From the NCBI RefSeq assembly GCF_023955655.1, contig NZ_JAMXHT010000007.1, positions 426,552 through 490,551 on the forward strand: DNA of 64,000 nt, written 5' to 3'. Below the pieces are notes generated by a model. That model saw only the letters and a list, made by a program, of their open reading frames with translations, did no database searches and had not been told where the DNA came from. Of this stretch, positions 19,774-27,923 are shown in pieces. The stretch is from Ralstonia soli. GTDB lineage: Bacteria > Pseudomonadota > Gammaproteobacteria > Burkholderiales > Burkholderiaceae. The translations under genes and the position numbers were made by a program. Within the stretch, counting starts at the first letter, position 1. The number at the start of each line of letters is the position of its first letter.

Positions 19774-20390
19774 CCGACCGTCAGCTTCGACAATGACAGG
19801 ACATCGGCGATTTCGCGGTTGGTCAGCCCCTTGGACACCAGCGAGAGAATCTCGATCTCGCGCCCGCTCAACGGTGACGCGACATGGTCTCGTGGTGCAC
19901 TGGGCTGTTGATTGGCCAGCAGCGTTCCCCCGGTACCGATCAGTTCAAGGATGCGCTTGGCGACAAACGGATCGATCGGTGCGCCGCCGCGCAGTGCGCT
20001 GCGGATCGACATCGAAATCTCGGCATCGTCGCGCTCCTTGAGCAGATAGCCGGTGGCACCCGCCTGCAGCGCCGTCACGACCACCTGTTCGGTATTCCAA
20101 GTCGAGATTACCAGAATCGGTAGTGTGGAATCACGCTGGTGCAGCACCCGGATGAGGTCGATGCCGTTGCCGTCGGGCAGGCCCACATCCACCAGGGCCA
20201 TGGCCACCGGTTGTTCATCGAGAAGCCCGCGTGCCTGCGCAATGCTGCTCGCAAACAGCAGCGCTTCATGCGTGTAGCCGAGCGACATCAGCAGGTCTCG
20301 CAATCGGGCTTGCATCAATGGATCGTCTTCCACGATCAGCATGGGGCCGGGCAGCAGCGAATCGTCGGGATTCGGGTCGGGGTGGGTCAT
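19683..20390 (-). CDS. NarL/FixJ-family response regulator
   Basis: 235 residues. Receiver domain with acidic pair VEDD, phospho-acceptor in ALVDVGLPDGNG, and Lys in GYLLKERDD; C-terminal LuxR-type helix-turn-helix LSGREIEILSLVSKGLTNREIADVLSLSKLTVGCHIRNIYKKL. Partner of the kinase encoded immediately downstream. The start at 20390 (MTHPDPNPDDS) was preferred to the longer frame from 20498, whose first 36 residues look unlike a receiver domain. It is divergent from the large autotransporter gene, which it may control. Confidence 0.92.
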   Translation of the reverse strand: MTHPDPNPDDSLLPGPMLIVEDDPLMQARLRDLLMSLGYTHEALLFASSIAQARGLLDEQPVAMALVDVGLPDGNGIDLIRVLHQRDSTLPILVISTWNTEQVVVTALQAGATGYLLKERDDAEISMSIRSALRGGAPIDPFVAKRILELIGTGGTLLANQQPSAPRDHVASPLSGREIEILSLVSKGLTNREIADVLSLSKLTVGCHIRNIYKKLAVNSRTQAIFEARSNGWLP

Positions 20391-20992
20391 TGGCGAGTGT
20401 GGGGTGCCGCGCGCGGTTGGGTCGTGTCTGCTCACTTTTGCAAGAGGCGCGCGCCAGAGATGAAGGCAGGCCTCGGCCTTGCTCGGCAGCATAGCCACGG
20501 GCGCGCGAGGTGCAATACCTCATTTGTGGGATGAGGCGCCTTGCCTGCGAAACCGGCAGGGGCGGTGGCACGCCCGCCAGTCGATACCGTTTTTTAGGTA
20601 TTCGTTGCCATGGCTCCGTGTCCTACCATCGGGACGCGGATGACGCTCTGAGGCTGGCTCGAAAGCGGGGGGATCGAGCAGCACGACGGAACGCATCGAA
20701 CGGGGAGTCCGTCGCCCAGCCGGGGCGATGGCAGCGTCGTGATCGAGATGAGCGGCTCGCGGGGGCGGCGTTTCCAGCCGACTTTCCGCGAGCCGTCGAC
20801 ACGGCGGACAACAAAACAACGACGGTGCGTATGGCACCCCCCCCTTCTCAGGGCGATCAACGCCGACCTCATTCTCGTCATCGTGCCTGCGGTTGAGCGG
20901 AGGCTGCCGGGCGGTGGCGCGGAGATCCTTGCGTGGGCGGTTCCAGAGAGGCGCGCTGTAGACCAGAACATGAACAAAAAGCGGGGGAAAGC
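20391..20992. other. 602-bp divergent intergenic region with a C8 tract
   Basis: Separates the response regulator gene (minus) from the large autotransporter (plus). No gene was recognised in it. A run of eight C at 20837-20844 lies about 150 bp before the autotransporter start, a position where slippage could alter promoter spacing. No clear -35/-10 pair was identified. Confidence 0.55.
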
Positions 20993-23900
20993 ATGAATCA
21001 GGTGTATCGGATCGTCTGGAATGCGGCACGAGGGGCGTGGCAGGCGGTGTCGGAGGTGGCGCGCTCGCGGGGCAAAGCATCGGGCAAGGCCGTTGTTGCC
21101 ATCGGTTTGCTGTTTGGTGGCGTGCTCGCTCCAACGGCAGGGGTCTATGCCCAGGTGTCTCTGCTCGTTGGTAGTGGGGGAAGCGGCGGTAGCGCCGGCA
21201 CTTTCGGCGCCGGCTCCGGCGGCAGTGGCGGACTCGGGGGAGGCGGTGGCGGCGGTCTTCCCAACAGCGGTGTTTATGGTGGCGGAGGCGGTGGCGGCTT
21301 CGGTGGTGGTGGCGGCGGTAACTTTGGCATCTACGCTACCAACCTTGGCTACATTGCGGGCAACGGCGGCGGCTCGGCCGGCGGCATCGGCGATACCACT
21401 GGCAATGGTGGTGGCGGAGATTCAGGCGGGGCCATCGGCGGTAACGGATCGAGTGGTACAGGTGGTAATGCCGGCAGCGGTACGGTGGTCGGGAGCATCA
21501 CGACAGTACCCAGTTCGGACACGATTTCCACGGGTTCAAGCCAATCCAACGTTTATAGCTATGCCGGGGTTGGCGGCGGCGGCGGTGGTGGTGGTGGTGT
21601 TGGTGGCAACGGCGGTACAGGCACCGCCGGCTCTCTTTCGGTTACCGGTGCCGGTGTCGGATTGACGCTGACCTCGGGTATGTTGGTTGGAGGCGGAGGA
21701 GGCGGTTCTGGTGGCGAGGGTGGGCTAGGCGGTGCTGGTGGTACTGGTACGGTCGTCATCGGCAGCAACGCGACGCTTTCTGCGACCACCTTGCAGGTGG
21801 GTGGCGGAGGCGGTGGTGTTGGCATTGTTGGCGGTGCCGGTGGTGCTGGCGGCGCTGGCACGGTCACGATCGACAGTGGTTCCACACTTTCCGCGACCAC
21901 TTTGCTGGTGGGCGGGGATGGGGGTGGCGGCGGCACCTCAACAGGCAGCAGCGGCGGTGCCGGCGGTACAGGTACGGTGACCATCACGGGCAATTCGACA
22001 GTCAACGTTACCGGATCGCTCGTCCTTGGCGGATATGCCGGCAGCTCCGGTACTTTTGGCAATGCTGGCGCAGGCGGCACGGGCATATTGAATCTGGGTG
22101 GCGGCAGCGCGCTGAACCTGTCCGGCGCATCGTTCACCATCAACAGCAACGGGACGTTCAACCTGGGTGATGCGACCGTCAATGGCTCGACCGGCGGCAC
22201 GATCACCGGGCTGAGCAGCCTCACGAACAATGGCCGGATCCAATTCAATCAGACGGACACGTCCACGATCTCGGCCAATATCAGCGGCGCGGGCAGTGTT
22301 GGCCAGAACGGCAGCGGCACGACGATCCTGACCGGCAATAACACCTACACGGGCGGCACGACCATCACCGGCGGTACGCTCGCGATTGGCAGTGGCGGCA
22401 GCTTGGTGGCGGGCGGTGGGGTGAACCTTGCCGGCTCGGGGGCACGCTTTGACATCAGCGGGAGCGGCGCCAATCAAACGATCGGTGCATTGAGCGGCGT
22501 TGCCGGATCTTCCATCGTGCTGGGCGCCAACACACTGACATTTGGCAACGCAACCAACCAGACCTTCGCAGGTGGCATTACCGGTACCGGTGGCGCGGTC
22601 AAGCAGGGTAGCGGCACGCAGACGCTGACCGGCACCAACATCTACACGGGCGGCACGACCATCATCGGCGGCACGCTGGCCCTCGGCGCGGGTGGCAGCC
22701 TGGCTTCGGCCGGCGCGGTGAACCTGGCAGCTTCCGGAACGCGCTTCGACATCAGCGGGGGCGGCAACCAGACCATCGGCGCGCTGCGCGGCGTGGCCGG
22801 ATCGAACGTCGCGCTGGGCGCGAGTGTGCTGACATTTGGCGACGCAACGAATCAGACATTTGCCGGCACCATCGGCGGTTCCGGCAGCATCGTCAAGCAG
22901 GGCAGCGGCACGCAGACGCTGATGGGCACCAACACCTACACGGGCGGTACCACCATTGCTGGCGGCACACTGACGCTTGGCGCAGGCGGAAGCTTGGCCG
23001 CTGGTGGTGCGGTGAACCTTGTCGGATCCGGGGCAGATTTTGATATCAGCGGCAGCGGCGCCAACCAAACGATCGGTGCATTGAGTGGCGTGGCTGGATC
23101 AAGCCTCGTGCTGGGCGCGAACACGCTGACGCTCGGCGATGTGACCAACCAGACCTTCGCGGGCGCCATCATCGGTACCGGTGGCGTGATCAAGTCGGGC
23201 AGCGGGACGCAAGTGCTGTCCGGCAACAACGCTTACAACGGCACAACGACCATCAACGGAGGCACGCTTTCACTGACAGGGGCAGGCAGCATCGCCAGTT
23301 CGAGCGGTGTGGTCAATAACGGCACGCTGGATATTTCTGGCACGACCAGTGGGGCAACCATCACCAGTCTGTCGGGAAACGGTGCGGTCGCGCTCGGCAG
23401 CCAGACGCTCGCGTTGTCCAACGCCAGCGGCACGTTTAGTGGCGCAATCAACGGTACGGGCGGCTTGACGCTCACGGGCGGTTACGAAACGCTGTCGGGC
23501 AACAATGGCTACGGCGGGGTCACGACGATCAGCGCGGGCACGCTCGCACTGACCGGCGCCGGTAGCATCGCGCGTTCAAGCGGCGTGGCCAACAACGGTA
23601 CGTTGGATATTTCCGGCACCACCGGTGGTGCGACGCTCGCCAGTCTTTCGGGCAACGGGACGGTCAATCTCGGTAACCAGGTACTCACGCTATCCAACGC
23701 CAACGGTGTGTTCAGCGGTGCAATCAACGGCGCAGGTGGCTTGACGCTTGCAGGCGGTGCTCAGACCCTGTCCGGCAACAATGGCTACAGCGGTACTACG
23801 ACGATTATCGGCGGCACACTTGCATTGACCGGTATGGCCAGTATCGCCAGCTCGAACAGCGTGATGAACAGCGGCACGCTCGACATCTCCGGTACAACCG

Positions 23901-25756
23901 GCGGTGCGGCGATCCGCAGCCTTTCCGGCGGCGGCACGGTTAATCTTGGTAGCCAGGCGTTGACCCTGTCCAATGCTACAGGCACCTTCAGCGGCGTCAT
24001 CAACGGTGCAGGCGGACTAACGCTTGTACGCGGCAGCGAAGTGCTGGCTGGTGCGAACGCCTACACGGGCAGTACGTCGATCGGCGCAGGCGGCACACTC
24101 GCGCTCACCGGCGCGGGCAGCATCGCCAGTTCTAGCGGAGTCGTGAACAACGGCACGCTGGATCTCTCCGGCACGAGCAACGGCGCAACGCTTGCCAATC
24201 TTTCTGGGAGCGGCGCCGTCAATCTCGGCAGCCAGACGCTCACGCTTTCCAACGCCAGCGGAACCTTCAATGGCAATCTGGCCGGCTCGGGCGTGTTCGA
24301 CAAGCAGGGGTCGGGCTTGCTCATCCTGAACGGCAACAGCTCGGCGTTCCGGGGCACGACGCAAGTGGGTTCCGGCACGCTTGAGGTGGGCGATATCAAC
24401 ACGCCTGCGGCTACGCTGGGTGGCACGGTCAATGTGGGCACCAACGGCACGCTGCGCGGCCACGGCACGGCGCTGGGCGATGTCATCAACGGCGGGACCG
24501 TCGCGCCGGGTGGTTCCATCGGCACGCTGAGCGTGGGGGGCAACTACACGCAGGCGAGTACGGCCACGCTGGCAGTCGAGGTCAGCCCCACGGCTGCCTC
24601 GCAGTTGCGGGTGGCCGGCTCTGCGGCCCTCAACGGCACGCTCGCGATTCTCTATGCCCCGGGCACGTATGGGCCGACGCAGTACACGCTGTTGACTGCC
24701 GCGAATGGGGTTACCGGCACATTCAGCCGTGTGACCAGCAACGGTGCGGAGAATCTGAACGTTTTGACGCCATCCGTCGCCTACGGCGCGAACACGGTTC
24801 TGCTGACATTGGCCGCCCCGGTGATTGCACCGACCAACACGAGCATCTACACCGCCGTTGGCACAGCGGCGATGCTGGGCGCGCAGGCGGGCAATGCCAC
24901 ATTGCTTGACCGGCTCGATCGCGCATCGTCGACCACGGAGGCCTCTTCGTCTGGGTGGGTCGTTGCCAACGGCAGCCACACCAAGGTGGGTGGTTCGAGC
25001 GGAGCCCCCGGCTTCCAATCCAACCGCTATGGTTTTCTGGCGGGGCTCGACCGGCGGGTAGGTGATGACACAGTTGGTGTGGCAGCCGGCTATGCACACA
25101 CCGATATCAACGAGGAGACAACCGGCGATTCCGGTGCCGCTGACACGCTGCGCGCAGCGCTGTACGCCAGCCGGCCAGTGGGGCCAGTGCAGTTGGCAGC
25201 GACCGTCGGCGCCGGGCTCGATTTCCTGTCGCAGAAGCGTCCGTTTGGCGCGCTGGGCACCGCCAAGGGCGATCACGTGGGTCAGGAGGTCACTGCGGGC
25301 GGCCAAGCCAGCTTGCCGATGCTGCTTGGCGGGATCGCCGTCACGCCCCGGTTGGGTGCGCGGTTTGCCTACTTCCACGCCAACGGGTTTGGGGAAAGCG
25401 GTGCGGGCGGGCAGAGCCTGAACGTCGGCACCGACAACCTTCGCAGCCTGCAGCCGTATGTGGGCGTGACACTCGATAGGACATTTGGCGATGCGCATCC
25501 GGTGGCTGCGCAGTTGCGGCTCAGCTATGCCCGTGAGGTGCTCGATGCAAACCGAGCCCTGAACGTGGCATCGCAGGACGGTACGCTGTTTGCCGCGCCG
25601 GGCACCAGCTTGCCGCGCGGCTACCTGACTACCGGTGTGAGCTTGAGCCTGCGGTCGAGCAAGGCGTTGTCCATCTCGCTGGGTTACGACGTCCTGCTCA
25701 ACACCTCACACGTGTCCGCGCAGGCTGCAAACCTTAAGTTTGACTATAGGTTCTGA
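20993..25756 (+). CDS. large Gly-rich autotransporter adhesin (type Va)
   Basis: 1587 residues. An extended signal peptide (MNQVYRIVWNAARGAWQAVSE, then a hydrophobic core to APTAGVYAQ) marks it as an autotransporter. Residues about 56-380 are extremely Gly-rich. Then come about eight PATR-type beta-helix repeats in two classes: 98-99 residues (starting near residues 452, 551, 649) and 92 residues (748, 840, 932, 1024). A junction with APGGSIGTLSVGGNYTQ precedes the C-terminal beta-barrel (about 1320-1587), which ends NLKFDYRF with the terminal Phe needed for outer-membrane insertion. Start at ATG 20993 (GGGGGAAAG upstream). Likely a surface adhesin; ligand unknown. Confidence 0.93.
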   Translation: MNQVYRIVWNAARGAWQAVSEVARSRGKASGKAVVAIGLLFGGVLAPTAGVYAQVSLLVGSGGSGGSAGTFGAGSGGSGGLGGGGGGGLPNSGVYGGGGGGGFGGGGGGNFGIYATNLGYIAGNGGGSAGGIGDTTGNGGGGDSGGAIGGNGSSGTGGNAGSGTVVGSITTVPSSDTISTGSSQSNVYSYAGVGGGGGGGGGVGGNGGTGTAGSLSVTGAGVGLTLTSGMLVGGGGGGSGGEGGLGGAGGTGTVVIGSNATLSATTLQVGGGGGGVGIVGGAGGAGGAGTVTIDSGSTLSATTLLVGGDGGGGGTSTGSSGGAGGTGTVTITGNSTVNVTGSLVLGGYAGSSGTFGNAGAGGTGILNLGGGSALNLSGASFTINSNGTFNLGDATVNGSTGGTITGLSSLTNNGRIQFNQTDTSTISANISGAGSVGQNGSGTTILTGNNTYTGGTTITGGTLAIGSGGSLVAGGGVNLAGSGARFDISGSGANQTIGALSGVAGSSIVLGANTLTFGNATNQTFAGGITGTGGAVKQGSGTQTLTGTNIYTGGTTIIGGTLALGAGGSLASAGAVNLAASGTRFDISGGGNQTIGALRGVAGSNVALGASVLTFGDATNQTFAGTIGGSGSIVKQGSGTQTLMGTNTYTGGTTIAGGTLTLGAGGSLAAGGAVNLVGSGADFDISGSGANQTIGALSGVAGSSLVLGANTLTLGDVTNQTFAGAIIGTGGVIKSGSGTQVLSGNNAYNGTTTINGGTLSLTGAGSIASSSGVVNNGTLDISGTTSGATITSLSGNGAVALGSQTLALSNASGTFSGAINGTGGLTLTGGYETLSGNNGYGGVTTISAGTLALTGAGSIARSSGVANNGTLDISGTTGGATLASLSGNGTVNLGNQVLTLSNANGVFSGAINGAGGLTLAGGAQTLSGNNGYSGTTTIIGGTLALTGMASIASSNSVMNSGTLDISGTTGGAAIRSLSGGGTVNLGSQALTLSNATGTFSGVINGAGGLTLVRGSEVLAGANAYTGSTSIGAGGTLALTGAGSIASSSGVVNNGTLDLSGTSNGATLANLSGSGAVNLGSQTLTLSNASGTFNGNLAGSGVFDKQGSGLLILNGNSSAFRGTTQVGSGTLEVGDINTPAATLGGTVNVGTNGTLRGHGTALGDVINGGTVAPGGSIGTLSVGGNYTQASTATLAVEVSPTAASQLRVAGSAALNGTLAILYAPGTYGPTQYTLLTAANGVTGTFSRVTSNGAENLNVLTPSVAYGANTVLLTLAAPVIAPTNTSIYTAVGTAAMLGAQAGNATLLDRLDRASSTTEASSSGWVVANGSHTKVGGSSGAPGFQSNRYGFLAGLDRRVGDDTVGVAAGYAHTDINEETTGDSGAADTLRAALYASRPVGPVQLAATVGAGLDFLSQKRPFGALGTAKGDHVGQEVTAGGQASLPMLLGGIAVTPRLGARFAYFHANGFGESGAGGQSLNVGTDNLRSLQPYVGVTLDRTFGDAHPVAAQLRLSYAREVLDANRALNVASQDGTLFAAPGTSLPRGYLTTGVSLSLRSSKALSISLGYDVLLNTSHVSAQAANLKFDYRF
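22346..23233 (+). repeat. tandem in-frame repeats, class A (three units of 297, 294 and 297 bp)
   Basis: Each unit opens at a Tyr codon in a motif like NTYTGGTTI and runs through GTLxLGAGGSL, a FDISGSGANQTIGALSGVAGSS segment and NQTFAG before the next. Units start at 22346, 22643 and 22937. They code for consecutive beta-helix rungs of the autotransporter passenger. Confidence 0.85.
23234..24337 (+). repeat. tandem in-frame repeats, class B (four units, period exactly 276 bp)
   Basis: Units start at Tyr codons at 23234, 23510, 23786 and 24062: three successive intervals of exactly 276 bp (92 codons). Each contains GTLALTGAGSIASSSGV, NNGTLDISGTT and LSNASGTFSGAINGxGGLTL with small changes. 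The exact period suggests duplication by unequal crossing-over. Confidence 0.88.
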
Positions 25757-25871
25757 TCGGCCGGCTAGGCTCACGCTGGCTTTTGCGCCTTTGGTGCCTG
25801 TGCCAGCCGGACCGAAGCTGGAAGGCGCATCCGTTGCCTGTGCCGCGCGTCCATCGACTCATCCGGACAAC

Positions 25872-25908
25872 AAAAAACCCGCGAAGCTCATCGCCACGCG
25901 GGTTTTTG
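25872..25908. terminator. bidirectional terminator between autotransporter and tRNA-Leu
   Basis: CCCGCG (25878-25883) pairs with CGCGGG (25897-25902), flanked by six A on the left and five T on the right, so it can act in both directions. It would end both the autotransporter and the minus-strand tRNA-Leu transcripts. Confidence 0.85.
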
Positions 25909-25937
25909 TTCGTCCCTGAACAGCTTGGGACTGTGTT

Positions 25938-26022
<85 letters not shown>

Positions 26023-26174
26023 TAGGTGAGCGGCGCATTCTACCGATCGCCAGAAAATTTGCAAGCCCTTCTTGTCCAGACGGATATTCCGCCCGAAGCG
26101 CCAGCGTTACAGCCGTTACGCCCGCGGCGGTCTACGCGGGAACAACTGCGCTGCTATGCTGCCGCGCAGCTTTT

Positions 26175-26183
26175 CCCCCCCCC
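26175..26183 (+). promoter_or_regulatory. C9 homopolymer in the beta-lactamase leader
   Basis: Nine consecutive C immediately precede the Shine-Dalgarno sequence (ACGAGG, 26186-26191) of the OXA gene. Slippage here would change the leader length but not the SD-start spacing. Confidence 0.6.
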
Positions 26184-26198
26184 TCACGAGGTTGTTCG

Positions 26199-27038
26199 AT
26201 GATGAAACTCCGCCACGCCGCCACCGGCGCCCTGCTGGCCGCGCTGGCCACCTTCGCCCATGCCGAGCACACGATCTGCACGGTCGTTGCCGATGCCGCC
26301 ACGGGCAAGGTGGTTCTGCACGAAGGCCGCTGCGACGAGCGTGTCACCCCGGCGTCCACCTTCAAGCTGGCGCTGGCCGTCATGGGCTATGACCATGGCT
26401 TTCTGAAAAACCCGCACGCGCCGGTCGAGCACATCAAGCGCGGTGACCCGGATTGGGGCGGCGAGGCCTGGCGCCAGCCGGTCGACCCGACGCTGTGGCT
26501 GCAGTATTCGGTGGTGTGGTACTCGCAGCGCATCACGCATGCAATGGGCGCGCAAGCGTTCCAGGCCTACGTGCGCAAGCTCGACTACGGCAACATGGAT
26601 GTGAGCGGCGATCCGGGCAAGAACAACGGCCTGGACCGCTCGTGGATCACCTCGTCGCTGAAGATCTCGCCGCAGGAGCAGGTCGGTTTCCTGCGCAGGC
26701 TGGTCAACCGGCAACTGCCGGTGTCGGCGCAGACGTACGAGAAGGTCGAGCGCACCGTGCAGAGCTGGCAGGTGCCGGGCGGCTGGGCGGTGCAGGGCAA
26801 GACGGGCATGGCCGGACCGGCGCCGGGCAATACGTCGCCCGATGGCACGTGGGACCAGGCACACGCCTATGGGTGGTTTGTGGGCTGGGCGAAAAAAGGC
26901 ACGGGTGCCGACAGTCGGACTTACGTGTTCGCCAACCTGATCCAGGACGACAAGGTGGAGCCGACTTCCACAGGCGTGCGCTCGCGCGATGCGATGCTCG
27001 CGCGCCTGCCGGAAGTGCTGGCCTTCGCTGGCCACTGA
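26199..27038 (+). CDS. blaOXA: class D beta-lactamase, OXA-22-like
   Basis: 279 residues, secreted to the periplasm (signal peptide to about AHA, residue 22), hydrolysing beta-lactams through an acyl-serine. Motifs: STFK with Ser53 and Lys56, SVV at 104-106, YGN at 130-132 and KTG at 201-203. The overall sequence (AEHTICTVVADAATGK; SVVWYSQRITHAMGAQAFQ) resembles OXA-22, one of the two chromosomal, inducible OXA enzymes known in Ralstonia pickettii; exact variant not determined. Start at the first of two adjacent ATG codons, with ACGAGG seven bases upstream. No regulator gene is adjacent. Residue after KTG is Met. Confidence 0.93.
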   Translation: MMKLRHAATGALLAALATFAHAEHTICTVVADAATGKVVLHEGRCDERVTPASTFKLALAVMGYDHGFLKNPHAPVEHIKRGDPDWGGEAWRQPVDPTLWLQYSVVWYSQRITHAMGAQAFQAYVRKLDYGNMDVSGDPGKNNGLDRSWITSSLKISPQEQVGFLRRLVNRQLPVSAQTYEKVERTVQSWQVPGGWAVQGKTGMAGPAPGNTSPDGTWDQAHAYGWFVGWAKKGTGADSRTYVFANLIQDDKVEPTSTGVRSRDAMLARLPEVLAFAGH

Positions 27039-27923
27039 GCCATCGCGTTACGCATGGCGGTGCACGGCCTCGCCGCGCACCGTCGCTTCATGGCGCAAGC
27101 CACCGCTGAAGCTTTGCCGCATTTGCAATGTCGCCAAAGTTTGCGACGGTTCGTCGCAGGCGCGGCAGCTTGCCGCACGCCCAAAAAAAGACCCGGCGAG
27201 GGGAATGCCGGGCTAAGTGGGATAGGAATGCGCGCGATGAAAGCACCTTACAAGTATTTCAGCATACAGATTGAAAACAAATTGAAAACACCACACGATT
27301 TTGAGGATTTACTCTAAAGAAACAGGCGATTGAACGCGAACCCTGACTACGGGTTTTTCCTTAGAACCAAGCCGTTTGCGGGCGATTCCTGAGGCAACTC
27401 CGCGCGAATTCATCCATTCAAAATGGATGTCGGATAAATAAAAAACATATAAAGCGCGCGTGAATAAAACGGGTTTTCCTTGGTTAAAGAAAGGAAATAT
27501 AAATCGCGTTTTGATTCTGAATTTCGGCAAAGCCTATTGACCGCCCGGCGCCCTTCGGCAACCTGAGTAATGCCTGAGCAGGTTTTTGCATTTGTTGAAT
27601 TTTGATGCGCTGTGCTTGCCCAGAATTCACCGCAAGCAACGACTCAGGGTCGCCATGCACTCCCAGGTGGATCGTGCAGCTGAATCGTTTGCGGAGCAGG
27701 AGCCGCCGTCAGAGCGGCCCAATCGCTCCACCGGTCGCCGCACTGGCGTACCGGATCCGGCGGCAATGAACGGGAAGTTCGTATCCATCCATCCACCCTG
27801 TGTTTCTCGGAGCGGTGTCTGCTCCGCGGGCGAACCTTGGTGTGTCGGGTCCAGCGTTGTCATTGCAGCGTGGCGCGGTATGCAGAGGTGTCGTCGGCGG
27901 TGCGCAGGCACGGGAAAAACAAT
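27039..27923. other. 885-bp intergenic region with an AT-rich core
   Basis: No gene recognised. The core at about 27230-27540 is much richer in A+T than the rest of the window. It contains a perfect hairpin (CATCCATT, 27411-27418, with AATGGATG, 27422-27429), a weak AACCC/GGGTT terminator at about 27339-27357 reading plus, and a clear minus-strand terminator at 27183-27212 with no gene upstream of it. Such AT-rich stretches before surface-protein genes are often silencer-bound promoters; that is inference. Confidence 0.6.
27183..27212 (-). terminator. orphan minus-strand Rho-independent terminator
   Basis: CCCGGC (27192-27197) pairs with GCCGGG (27207-27212); a run of seven A at 27183-27189 becomes a U-run only for minus-strand transcription. 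No minus-strand gene lies upstream, so it may end a small RNA transcribed from the AT-rich region. The plus strand has no T-run after the stem. Confidence 0.7.

Noticed and set aside
22346..24337. CRISPR-like regular repeats
   Set aside because: Units are 276-297 bp, in frame and coding for beta-helix rungs; not short repeats with unique spacers, and no cas genes.
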